The position numbers were made by a program, and so were the translations under genes. The notes beneath the pieces are model-generated. The model searched no databases. It was not told the DNA's origin and saw only the letters and a list, made by a program, of their open reading frames with translations. Below are positions 10,865 through 19,619 of a stretch of 64,000 bases of DNA, in pieces (position 1 is the stretch's first letter; each line of letters starts with the position of its first letter). Location of the stretch: NCBI RefSeq assembly GCF_000208925.1, contig NW_001914902.1, positions 1 to 64,000 on the forward strand, read 5' to 3'. Origin of the DNA: Entamoeba histolytica HM-1:IMSS. Lineage: Eukaryota > Evosea > Mastigamoebida > Endamoebidae.

Positions 10865-12874
10865 ATGAGTTTACAAGAATTAAAAGAAGTACCTATTCAT
10901 ATTGGAATAGATTTAGGAACAACATATTCATCTATAGCTATTTATTCTGAAAATGAGACAAACCCAATAGAAGTACTTGAAATATCAAATAATGAATTTT
11001 CAATACCATCATGGGTGCAATTATTTAAAGGCGGTGATGGATTAAAAAAGTACAATGTTGGTCTTATTGCAAAGAATAATGGTGGTATTTGTCTTCATGA
11101 CTCTAAAAGATTAATAGGAGAAACAGTTAAACATTATAATGAACAAAAACACTTATTACCAACTTTTACATCATTTGAAGTTTCAACCGACAATAATGAA
11201 ATAAAAATGTGTGTTGAAGACCCTCTTGATTCATCAAAACAAGAAAGTTTTTATCCAATCGAAGTATCAGCAATGGTTCTTAGAACATTATATAATATAC
11301 TTATTAAAAAAATTGGAAATAGAACAATAGGAAAAGTAGTTATTACTATCCCTGTTTCTTTTACACCCAGACAAAAGAAAGAAACAATTCAAGCTTGTAA
11401 AATGGCAGGATTTGAAGATGTCTCATTATTGCATGAACCAACAGCATCAGTTATAGAATTTGATAGAGAATTTCATTTAAAAGATAAATCTAAAATTGTT
11501 GTAGTTGACTGTGGAGGAGGAACAACAGATGTTGCCTGTTGTATTTTCAACAATTCAGAACAACAAGAAAATAATAAAATTGGGAAAGTGAAAGAGTTTA
11601 TATTAAATAAAATCAAAACAATCTTGAAAACACAAAAAGATTTTTTGACTCTTCTTGAACCAGAGAAAGGAACAGACACAGGTAAAATAAAAAGAAAGAA
11701 GAAATTAATTTCTCAGAATATTGAAAAAATAACGGTAGACTGTCTTAAAACATTGGAAAAAAATCAGTCATTTAAGATTAATTTGTGGGATATATATCCA
11801 GAATGGGATAATGAAATAACAATAACTCCTCAAAACATTAACTTAGAAATTAAAAAAGCAAACAACGAATCAAAAATAGAGTGTGTTTGGAATGAAAGTG
11901 ATTTAAATTTAGGTGGAAATAATTTTGATGATTCTCTCATTAAAGTTATTCTTGATAAAATAAAACAACATATTGGTGATATTAGTTTTCAAAGGTTGTT
12001 TAATATAAAATCTTCTGATACTAAATCAATTAAAAAGATGAAAGAAAAAAGGATGAAAAACATTAGACTTAAGGCAGAAGATATTAAGAAGTCATTATCT
12101 GGAAATACCAGTTATTCAACGATTGAATTAGATTCATTTTGTGAAGAAATTACTGGAGATATAGAAATTACTATTGATGAATTTAATGAACAATGTAAAA
12201 AAGATAAATTACTTGAAAGGATTGAACGATGTGTAAAAAGTGTTGTGGATAGTGCAAATTGGAAAATTAATGACGTGAATTATGTTCTGGCTATTGGTGG
12301 AACATGTTCTATTCCACTTGTTAGAAACACAGTTTCTAAAATATTTGGAAAAGATAAGGTTGTTGGACCTAGTTTTAACACATACACAAGTGTTGTCAAA
12401 GGAGCTGCATGTAGAGCACATCAATTATCAATAAATAAAGAAGAGAGTATCAAAGAAGTTATGCCATATACACTTGGATTTGGATTAGTTAATAATGGGT
12501 TTAGTGTTTTTGCACCAAAAGGAAGAAAATTACCAATTACTTTTGAGGGTGAGTATGTTAATCCGTTTGACAATCAAAGAAGCATTAATAATCAGATTTA
12601 TAAAGGAGAAGGTCAGAAAACAAATGAAGAAGGAATGGAACTTGTCACAGAAGTAACAATAGAAGGACTTCCACCTGGATTAAAAGCAGGAGAATTTAAA
12701 ATGATTTACCAAACAACAGTAAATACAAGTGGTCTTGTTGAAGTTGAGATAGTTAAAAAAGAGACAAGGAAGTATCTTGAAAAAATGAAAGCATTTGTGA
12801 ATTTAGGATTTGATGAAGATATGTTAAAGAAGATTCAACAGCATCTTGAACCTTACATCAAAAATTCTGAATAA
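10865..12874 (+). CDS. Divergent Hsp70-family protein with an insertion and short lid
   Basis: This 669-residue Hsp70 relative should bind and hydrolyse ATP and hold unfolded clients in the cytosol (no signal peptide, no KDEL). Seen in it: phosphate-1 motif IGIDLGTTYSS (about 12-23), phosphate-2 motif DCGGGTTDVA (from D215), LGGNNFDD (from 349), adenosine motif AIGGTCSIPLVR (about 476), and a beta substrate-binding domain starting near MPYTLGFGL (about 535). In usual Hsp70s the phosphate-2 and LGGEDFD motifs are about 33 residues apart; here they are 134 apart, so roughly 100 residues rich in Lys and Asn are inserted. The C-terminal helical lid is cut to about 40 residues. It lies between a LINE and an inverted LINE fragment; Hsp70 relatives in Entamoeba are known to be associated with transposable elements. 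Chaperone function is inferred, not certain. Confidence 0.9.
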   Translation: MSLQELKEVPIHIGIDLGTTYSSIAIYSENETNPIEVLEISNNEFSIPSWVQLFKGGDGLKKYNVGLIAKNNGGICLHDSKRLIGETVKHYNEQKHLLPTFTSFEVSTDNNEIKMCVEDPLDSSKQESFYPIEVSAMVLRTLYNILIKKIGNRTIGKVVITIPVSFTPRQKKETIQACKMAGFEDVSLLHEPTASVIEFDREFHLKDKSKIVVVDCGGGTTDVACCIFNNSEQQENNKIGKVKEFILNKIKTILKTQKDFLTLLEPEKGTDTGKIKRKKKLISQNIEKITVDCLKTLEKNQSFKINLWDIYPEWDNEITITPQNINLEIKKANNESKIECVWNESDLNLGGNNFDDSLIKVILDKIKQHIGDISFQRLFNIKSSDTKSIKKMKEKRMKNIRLKAEDIKKSLSGNTSYSTIELDSFCEEITGDIEITIDEFNEQCKKDKLLERIERCVKSVVDSANWKINDVNYVLAIGGTCSIPLVRNTVSKIFGKDKVVGPSFNTYTSVVKGAACRAHQLSINKEESIKEVMPYTLGFGLVNNGFSVFAPKGRKLPITFEGEYVNPFDNQRSINNQIYKGEGQKTNEEGMELVTEVTIEGLPPGLKAGEFKMIYQTTVNTSGLVEVEIVKKETRKYLEKMKAFVNLGFDEDMLKKIQQHLEPYIKNSE

Positions 12875-13480
12875 ATGATAATTGAATTTTAATAACATAA
12901 AAATTTGTTTATTTAGAATTAATAAAATAACAATGATATAAATAACAAAAATAAAAGGTTAATTACAATTAAATAATGAATGATAAATTAATGAACATCA
13001 AATCAAAATCTTGTTATTTATTTTATATGTTCAAAACATTTCTTAAAGAAATTAATATTTATATAAAAAGTTAAAAAAAAACTCATCAATATAAACTCAT
13101 TTAACTTATTAATTTTAATACCTCAAATAAATAAGGTATTTATTATAAAATTCTTTTAATAAATAATTACAATTATAATTACAATAAATAATATATATTC
13201 AGATCCATATCATTTTTTTACATTAAATTATTAGTTCATTATTTATTAAATGATATATATTTTTTTATAAGTTTATTTTTAAAAAAATTAATTATATTAA
13301 TTTAATAATATATTCTGTGATAGTATGAGTAAATTTGTAAAAGGATTGTTTTGTAACATTAAACTAAAAATATGAAAAAAAGATTCAAAAAAAAAGAATA
13401 AAAAGTAATTTCATACTATAAATAGAACTAGTTTTTATTATTTGATTTTAAAAAGACTTTTCTGATTCATCAGTGTTGAA
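12875..13480. other. AT-rich spacer after Hsp70
   Basis: About 600 bp with no gene. It contains long A and T runs. It ends at the left copy of the target-site duplication of the LINE fragment. Confidence 0.5.
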
Positions 13481-13481
13481 T

Positions 13482-13505
13482 TTAAAAAAAAAGAAAAAAC
13501 AAAAG
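13482..13505 (+). repeat. Target-site duplication, left copy
   Basis: The pattern is TT, nine A, G, six A, C, four A, G. It recurs at 13652-13676 with one extra A in the first run. The two copies flank the inverted LINE 3'-end fragment exactly. Confidence 0.75.
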
Positions 13506-13651
13506 GTTAATTAATAGATATATCCACAATTAGATTTTCTTTATATTGAGAAGTGTTTATTTCAGTTTTTTCAATATACTCTATTTGTGTAATAGAGTTT
13601 ATTTCTAATACACTCGCATTAGATTGTTCTTATTCTAATGTGCTCCCAGAA
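13506..13651 (-). mobile_element. 5'-truncated LINE (or SINE) insertion, inverted
   Basis: A 146-bp insertion whose reverse complement is nearly identical to the last 135 bp of the LINE at 10591-10726. It is flanked by a ~24-nt direct repeat, the mark of target-primed reverse transcription with severe 5' truncation. Entamoeba SINEs share their 3' ends with their partner LINEs, so a truncated SINE is an alternative. The right flank ends only 31 bp before the ATG of the next gene, so the insertion lies within that gene's promoter or 5' leader. Confidence 0.8.
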
Positions 13652-13676
13652 TTAAAAAAAAAAGAAAAAACAAAAG
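13652..13676 (+). repeat. Target-site duplication, right copy
   Basis: Same A-rich word as 13482-13505, differing by one A in the first run. It lies 31 bp before the start codon at 13708. Confidence 0.75.
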
Positions 13677-13707
13677 AACAAAGATAAAAAAGATATAATT
13701 TTTCAGA

Positions 13708-16700
13708 ATGAGTTTCTTACAAGAAGAATTAGATAGATGTGTTGAATGGGTTAATCTTTATCTAGACAAAGAAAATCCAATTCAAAAAGTTGAACAACTT
13801 CAAGATGGAACTAAATTAATAGAAATTGTTGAAAAATTATCAGGGAAAAAAGCACCACGATATTTTCCAAATGGACAAACAATATTTCAAATACAAGAAA
13901 ACCTTAATATACTTTTAAGTCTTGTTAAAAGTTGTTATGGGAGTGATATTATGTTTGATGTAACTGAATTAGCACGAGGTAATATTCAACAATTCTTAAG
14001 TTTAGTATTTTTTATTGCAAAGAAGTCAAACACAAGAATAGAAAAGAAAAAAAAACCCATTTCAAATAAGCCAAGTGTTAGTTCTGTGTTTGAATCTCAG
14101 ACTCAAAAAAGTCTAGAACTCAACACTAAAACTAATAATAATTCTGTTGAATCTATTCAAGAACCAAACCCTTCTCATTGTGAAGTAACATCAACTTCTT
14201 CTGATAATTTAGATAATCAAATACCTCCAATTGAATTACCTGTAAATGAAATACAAATTGATGTTGTTATCTCACAAATGTTTTGTAATTTAAATAAAAT
14301 GGAATTAGTTACAAAAGACTTAGGAGAAAAAAGAATAAATAAACGGGAAAAAGAGAAATTATCAAAAGTCCATGAAGAAATGCAAGTTCAAGACGTTCCA
14401 GAATTTAATAAATTAAATACTTTATTGGATGAGCGTGTCACTATAATGGATAACAATCAAACTAATACACCTCAGTTTGAAAGTCAAATAGATGATTATA
14501 ATAAAGACGTTCATACAGATAATGACTTTGTTGAGAATGAGACTGTAAATGATTCAATACATCAACAGAAAGAATCAACCCAACAACTAATAGAAAATGA
14601 AAACCCAAATGAAGAAACTATAACAACACAAAAAGATCCTGGAGTAATTCAAGAAAATATGAAATTAACAGAAGAACAAACACCAGCTCAACAACAAGAA
14701 GAAGAAAATAAACAAACAATCAGTGAAGAACAAGCACCAGCTCAACAACAAGAAGAAGAGAATCAAATAACAAATGAAGAACAAGCACCAGCTCAACAAG
14801 AAATAGAAAATAAACAAACAATAAGTGAAGAACAAACACCAGCTCAACAACAAGAAGAAGAGAATCAAATAACAAATGAAGAACAACGATGGAACAAAAA
14901 AGAATATGATATAAATGCCATAAAAGAAATTCAAAGAAGAGTTATTGGACACTTAAGTAGAGTATCAAGTCATTCAACAATGAGACTATTAGCTCAAAGA
15001 AAGAATATTGTTAAAGAATTAATTGATACAGAAGAAATTTATATTAGTCGATTACAACAATTTCTCGACTATTATTTAAAAGAAGTCATAGAATTATTAC
15101 CAAATGATAAATTATTAAAAAAATGTAGTGAAGATATAAAAGTTATATTAGGATATAATAAGATAATTTATAATAATTTAATTGACCTTCAAAAGAAAGG
15201 ATATTATTATGGACAAGGCATTGGAAGTGTATTTCAGAAATTGTCAGATTTTCTTAAAACATATTGTAGTTATGTTAATAGTACAGATGATATAAATGAA
15301 CATGAAAATAAATTAAGAAAAACAAATAAACAATTTGAAAGTACTATTAACAAAACTAGAACAACTCATAAAATGGAATCATTTAATTCTTATGTTATTC
15401 TTCCTATTCAACGTATTCCTAGATATGGATTATTATTAAAAGAACTTATTAAAACAGTACCACCACAACACGATGAATACAAAGAATTATATGATTCATT
15501 ACAAAGAATAACAGAAGTTGGAATAATAGTAAATGAAAATAAAAGAAAAAAGGAAAATCAACAAATTACTATTCAACTTTTGAATAAATTTAAATATTCA
15601 CAAGGTGTTAATCCAATTGAATTAAAAGGATCTACAACATTTGTAAAATTTGGAGTATTAACGTTATATGACGCTGAACCAAAAGCCAAAAGTAGAAATG
15701 TTAACGTCTTTTTGTTTAATGATAATTTAGTCATTGCAAAAATATTAACAACTGGTACTTTACATAAAGGAGAATTAATTCCTGAAACATTAGAACCTAT
15801 TCTAGAATCTAAAAAACAATTAAGTGTAGAATTAGTTATTCCTTTTGAACGGTTTACTGTTGTTGATTGGGTTGATATTGAAGGATTACCAGCTTTTGGT
15901 CTTGTAATTGATTCAGGAGAGACACTAAGATTTTCTTGTTCAAATAAAGATATAAAAATGAGTTGGTGTGCTAAATTAGATAGTCAAATTTCACAAACTC
16001 AAGAACAAACATTAGTCACAATTACTTGTTCAAATCCTGAATTAATTTCTCAATACAAACAAAATATTTCAATAAATGATAAAGAATATTTAAATCAACT
16101 TGTATGGCAAGGAGATGTTGGAGATAATGATCAATATTTAATATTAACTGGAAAATATTTGGCATTATTTAATAATGTTATGGATGCTTATAAAAAGACT
16201 TCCCCCATTTCACTTTATTTAACCCAATGTCTTTCTGTTATATTTGAACCTCCAACATCATTTTCTATAATTAATTATTGTGATGATAATAAAGAAAAAA
16301 TTACATTTAAAACTACATCTACAGCAGCAGCATTATTATGGGTATTTTATATTAGACAATCATTTATTAAACAACATAGTTTTGATAAAACCAGTCCTGA
16401 AATATTTAAAGAAGAAAAACGTACTCTTCAATTAAATTCATGTGATATTGTTTATGGACTAATACAAAATAAATATAATAAAAAATGTGCTGATTGTGGA
16501 ACTACACCAGTACATTGTGTTGATATGGATTTTGGATGTTTCTTATGTTTAAAATGTGGAATGATACATAAAAACTTTTTAAAGAAATTAGGTATTTGTA
16601 AAATAGAAGATATACAAAAACACTCAATGAACGATATACAACATCTCATTTCATTAGGAAATGCTTTTGGAAATATTGAAAGGATAGGATCATGTGAAGA

Positions 16701-17004
16701 CTGTTCAGAAGAAAAGACAAACGTTGGAGATAAAAATCAATACCTTTTAAAAAAATATAACATAGAAGGATATACCCATAAAGGTTTTGTAACTGATTCA
16801 CAAAGAAAGTCTCGTGTATTAAAACTAGATGAAACAACAGAAAAAAAGGAAATTGAATTAGACAGTCAGAAATCTTCTGGAATTAATTTAGAACAAACAG
16901 ACTCATCAAAAAATGATAGGAAAAGCCAAAAAAAGAAGTCAGGTGAAAAGAAAGAAAAGAAAGCAAATTTGTCTGATAAAAAACGAAAAAGATCCATTTT
17001 CTAA
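13708..17004 (+). CDS. Multidomain CH - RhoGEF (DH-PH) - PH - ArfGAP-like protein
   Basis: This 1098-residue protein would load GTP on Rho/Rac GTPases and link to actin and Arf pathways. Domains in order: calponin-homology (about 1-108; actin binding or scaffolding); a low-complexity linker with four ~17-residue repeats on EEQ(T/A)PAQQ (about 322-393); Dbl-homology RhoGEF (about 430-610, with the conserved LPIQRIPRYGLLL helix); a PH domain (about 620-760); a second PH-like domain (about 790-890); an ArfGAP zinc finger C-x2-C-x16-C-x2-C (Cys927, 930, 947, 950); and a Lys/Ser-rich tail ending KKRKRSIF. In active ArfGAPs the last zinc Cys is followed by GxHR with an arginine finger; here the residue is Lys955 (IHKNF), so Arf-GAP activity is doubtful. 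The gene starts 31 bp after a LINE insertion. DH-PH identification is firm; the second PH is less so. Confidence 0.9.
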   Translation: MSFLQEELDRCVEWVNLYLDKENPIQKVEQLQDGTKLIEIVEKLSGKKAPRYFPNGQTIFQIQENLNILLSLVKSCYGSDIMFDVTELARGNIQQFLSLVFFIAKKSNTRIEKKKKPISNKPSVSSVFESQTQKSLELNTKTNNNSVESIQEPNPSHCEVTSTSSDNLDNQIPPIELPVNEIQIDVVISQMFCNLNKMELVTKDLGEKRINKREKEKLSKVHEEMQVQDVPEFNKLNTLLDERVTIMDNNQTNTPQFESQIDDYNKDVHTDNDFVENETVNDSIHQQKESTQQLIENENPNEETITTQKDPGVIQENMKLTEEQTPAQQQEEENKQTISEEQAPAQQQEEENQITNEEQAPAQQEIENKQTISEEQTPAQQQEEENQITNEEQRWNKKEYDINAIKEIQRRVIGHLSRVSSHSTMRLLAQRKNIVKELIDTEEIYISRLQQFLDYYLKEVIELLPNDKLLKKCSEDIKVILGYNKIIYNNLIDLQKKGYYYGQGIGSVFQKLSDFLKTYCSYVNSTDDINEHENKLRKTNKQFESTINKTRTTHKMESFNSYVILPIQRIPRYGLLLKELIKTVPPQHDEYKELYDSLQRITEVGIIVNENKRKKENQQITIQLLNKFKYSQGVNPIELKGSTTFVKFGVLTLYDAEPKAKSRNVNVFLFNDNLVIAKILTTGTLHKGELIPETLEPILESKKQLSVELVIPFERFTVVDWVDIEGLPAFGLVIDSGETLRFSCSNKDIKMSWCAKLDSQISQTQEQTLVTITCSNPELISQYKQNISINDKEYLNQLVWQGDVGDNDQYLILTGKYLALFNNVMDAYKKTSPISLYLTQCLSVIFEPPTSFSIINYCDDNKEKITFKTTSTAAALLWVFYIRQSFIKQHSFDKTSPEIFKEEKRTLQLNSCDIVYGLIQNKYNKKCADCGTTPVHCVDMDFGCFLCLKCGMIHKNFLKKLGICKIEDIQKHSMNDIQHLISLGNAFGNIERIGSCEDCSEEKTNVGDKNQYLLKKYNIEGYTHKGFVTDSQRKSRVLKLDETTEKKEIELDSQKSSGINLEQTDSSKNDRKSQKKKSGEKKEKKANLSDKKRKRSIF
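14671..14886 (+). repeat. In-frame tandem repeat coding EEQxPAQQ units
   Basis: Four imperfect units of about 48-54 bp inside the RhoGEF gene, each encoding EEQ(T/A)PAQQ(Q)EEEN plus a short spacer (KQTIS or QITN). The spacers alternate, so a two-unit block may have been duplicated. Such repeats change in number easily. Confidence 0.85.
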
Positions 17005-17393
17005 TCACTTCATCTAAAATGATAATTTTATATCAATTTTTTATCTTATATGTTAAATTTAAAAAAAAAAAAAGAAAAGTAAAGTAAAAATGGAGCAACA
17101 AATTAACTAATATTATTCTTCTATTTTTTATTTTAAATAAAAATTCTATAAATATTTTTAATAAAAAATTTTAGTGAATTATTCTCCTTTTTATATGAAT
17201 AAATAATATTAAAATTCCTAAGTATATCTTTCATTTATAATTTTAGTACATCCTTCCTATTTTTATTTTTTATGTATTTTGGAAATAAAAAGAAGAAGAA
17301 AATAAACTAAATAAAATATCATGAAAGAATTATTCTTTTGGAGAATATTTTTATTTCACTTGAAGAACTTAAAATATGTCAGTATAAAATATA
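17005..17393. other. Intergenic, no gene seen
   Basis: About 390 bp of AT-rich DNA with a run of A near 17060. A GAACT word preceded by AAG lies at 17365-17369, close to the next ATG (17394), and could be its GAAC promoter element. An ATG at 17376 opens only a three-codon frame. Confidence 0.4.
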
Positions 17394-18920
17394 ATGTTCA
17401 AAAGTAAATTCTCTAAGAAAAGAAATTCTACTTCTAGTGAACCACTTACTTGTTCTGATAGTAAAATTCCTACTATTAGTTCACCAACAGAAAAACCAAA
17501 AAAGAAAAGAAAGGCATCTGTTGGGTCTGTTTTTAAAGGAATAGGAGAAGCTTTAACATTTGAAAAAGAAAAAACAGCAGAAGAAAAAGCAAAAGAAGAA
17601 CAAGAAAATTTAATGGTTCTTCAGTTATTTAAACAAAATTTAGAATGTTTTGAAAAATCATCAGAACCAGTATTAGTATGTGAATCATTAACAGGTTATA
17701 AAAGAATGAATAAAGCTAAAATTACTAAAAGAGATTTGGTATTTGCTATGTGTGGAGAACCTGTTTATAAAGGTACAATTAAAATTGATTGTTGGAGTAC
17801 ATTAAAAATGCCAATTGATTCTTATTCTACAAAACAAAAAAGAAAATGTTTAATTCCATTAGACATTGAAAAAGATGGATATTGTATTGAATGTGATGAA
17901 TCAAGTATAGAACAAAAAACAGCATTAAAAAATATGACAATTGTTGACTTTGAATCAGAATTTCCTTTTTATAAGGAATTTTTCTATAGAAATCCTAATG
18001 TTAAACATTATTTATCTAAAGAAGAAAATGTTATATGTTCTATTCAAAGATTTAAAGAAGTGTCTCGTTGTATATTAAGAAATAATAAAGGAGTTATTCG
18101 TTGTCTCATTGGAAAAGAAGAATCTGAAAAACCACAATGTTATGACAAATTCTTTAATGAACCAAAAAATGTTATTTGTTTAGATAATACACCTGAACTT
18201 GATGATGCTTTATTTGAAATGGAAAATAAATCAATTATTACTCATTTTAAATTTGGAGTAATTTATGTTAAACCTAACCAAAATGATGAAAATAAAATCT
18301 TTACTACTAGTGCTAAGGATTGTTCTCCTGCTTTCTGGAAATTTTTAGATTTAATTGGTAATAAAATTGAATTAAATGGTTGGACTGGTTATAGAGGTGG
18401 GTTAGACGTCAAAAGTGGTAGTACAGGAACTCATAGTTATATTTCTCATACTCATAACTTTGAAATTATGTTTCATGTATCACCTTTAATCCCATTATTA
18501 CAAGATGATGGACAAGGACTTGAAAGAAAACGACATGTGGGTAATGATGTTGTTGTATTAATTTTTAAAGAACAAAGTAATCAAAATGATACATTTGATC
18601 CAAGAATATTAACAAGTCATTTCAATAGTATTTTTATTGTTGTAACACCTGATAAACCAACAATTGATAATATACATTATAAAGTTACTGTTTGTGCAAA
18701 AGCTGAAATTAATTCTTTCCCTCCATATCTTAATGAAACAGGAACATACTTCCATGATGATATTTTCAGAGATTTTATACTAAGAAAGTTAATAAATGGT
18801 GAAAGAACTGCCATGTTTTCTCCAACATTTAGACTCAACTATAAAAAGACAATCAAAGAAGAAATTAAAAACATAAATGAACAATTCTATAAACAAGACC
18901 TCTTTGCTGTGTTGAAGTAA
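17394..18920 (+). CDS. Rap/Ran-GAP domain protein (Rap1GAP-like)
   Basis: This 508-residue protein has the Rap-GAP catalytic fold in its C-terminal half (about 245-470). The signature KRHVGNDVVVLIF matches the KRHIGNDIV helix of Rap1GAP, which carries the catalytic asparagine thumb; here it is Asn384 with His381. DGQGLERK before it and the beta strands after (HFNSIFIVVTPD) also fit. It should stimulate GTP hydrolysis by a Rap or Ras-like GTPase at membranes. The N-terminus (1-90) is Ser/Lys-rich and probably unstructured; residues 95-240 are unassigned. A Ras-family gene follows within 1 kb, but the link is only positional. Confidence 0.88.
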   Translation: MFKSKFSKKRNSTSSEPLTCSDSKIPTISSPTEKPKKKRKASVGSVFKGIGEALTFEKEKTAEEKAKEEQENLMVLQLFKQNLECFEKSSEPVLVCESLTGYKRMNKAKITKRDLVFAMCGEPVYKGTIKIDCWSTLKMPIDSYSTKQKRKCLIPLDIEKDGYCIECDESSIEQKTALKNMTIVDFESEFPFYKEFFYRNPNVKHYLSKEENVICSIQRFKEVSRCILRNNKGVIRCLIGKEESEKPQCYDKFFNEPKNVICLDNTPELDDALFEMENKSIITHFKFGVIYVKPNQNDENKIFTTSAKDCSPAFWKFLDLIGNKIELNGWTGYRGGLDVKSGSTGTHSYISHTHNFEIMFHVSPLIPLLQDDGQGLERKRHVGNDVVVLIFKEQSNQNDTFDPRILTSHFNSIFIVVTPDKPTIDNIHYKVTVCAKAEINSFPPYLNETGTYFHDDIFRDFILRKLINGERTAMFSPTFRLNYKKTIKEEIKNINEQFYKQDLFAVLK

Positions 18921-19061
18921 TTTATATTTTATGGTTTATTTAGTTCATAGATTTTTGTGATAAAATCTTTTCATATTCTGAGTAGATTGTATCTAATCAC
19001 CCCCAACAAATATTTAATACTTTTTTTTAGAGATTTTTCTTTTGTATTGGTTAAAAAAGAG

Positions 19062-19268
19062 ATGAACCCAAACATTAATCCATTTTTCACATTTGATATA
19101 ACCAATGAAATGACACCAGTCTCAGTACAACTTTGTCAATCTTTCCAAAGTAATTCTTCTAATCAAAAAGAATTAAAAGGAATTATTGAAGATATAAATC
19201 AGCTTGATGAGCTTATAAATAAAAATCAAAATATACTAACTTCACTTCACAAAAAGCTACTCACCTGA
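19062..19268 (+). CDS. Small helical protein, unknown
   Basis: A 68-residue protein that starts MNPNINPFF and ends in a helix of heptad character (ELKGIIEDINQLDELI...ILTSLHKKL). The frame is open upstream to 18957, but that extension is Leu/Ile/Phe-rich like intergenic DNA and includes a T-run, so I chose the internal ATG. The size and single coiled coil recall BLOC/BORC or kinetochore-type small subunits, but there is no motif to choose one. It could also be non-coding. Confidence 0.45.
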   Translation: MNPNINPFFTFDITNEMTPVSVQLCQSFQSNSSNQKELKGIIEDINQLDELINKNQNILTSLHKKLLT

Positions 19269-19593
19269 AACTTGACAAAAACAAACCTCACCTTTTTCCA
19301 ACAGAGTTATACAATACATTCAAACAGAACAACCTGAGCAGACTGTTTTAGTATTTTTAGAATAATCTATTTATAATTTTAAAAAGTGAAGTTTTTTTTA
19401 AATTTTAATTAGGTAAGAAGCCCGAATTGAAGGGAGTAAAAAGAAGAATATACAAGCAAATACAAAGAACTAAAAAAAAGGGAAGAAATAGAAGAATTAA
19501 TAAAAAATATAAATAAAATTAATAAGAATGGAAAAGAAGAAAAAAAAAGAAAAAAAATATAATAAATATATAAAAAGAATCTAATAAAAACTA
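19269..19593. other. Intergenic A-rich region before the Ras gene
   Basis: About 325 bp with purine-rich tracts on the + strand. Nothing coding is convincing on either strand. Confidence 0.4.
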
Positions 19594-19602
19594 AAAAATT
19601 CA
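19594..19602 (+). promoter_or_regulatory. Initiator element of the Ras gene
   Basis: AAAAATTCA, an exact match to the Entamoeba core-promoter initiator consensus, ends 17 bases before the ATG at 19620. A short 5' leader of this size is normal for the genus. Confidence 0.6.
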
Positions 19603-19619
19603 CTTTAAAAGAAATAAAT

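Noticed and set aside
18957..19061. N-terminal extension of the small gene at 19062
   Set aside because: It has intergenic-like composition and a T-run; the internal ATG gives a normal-looking protein.
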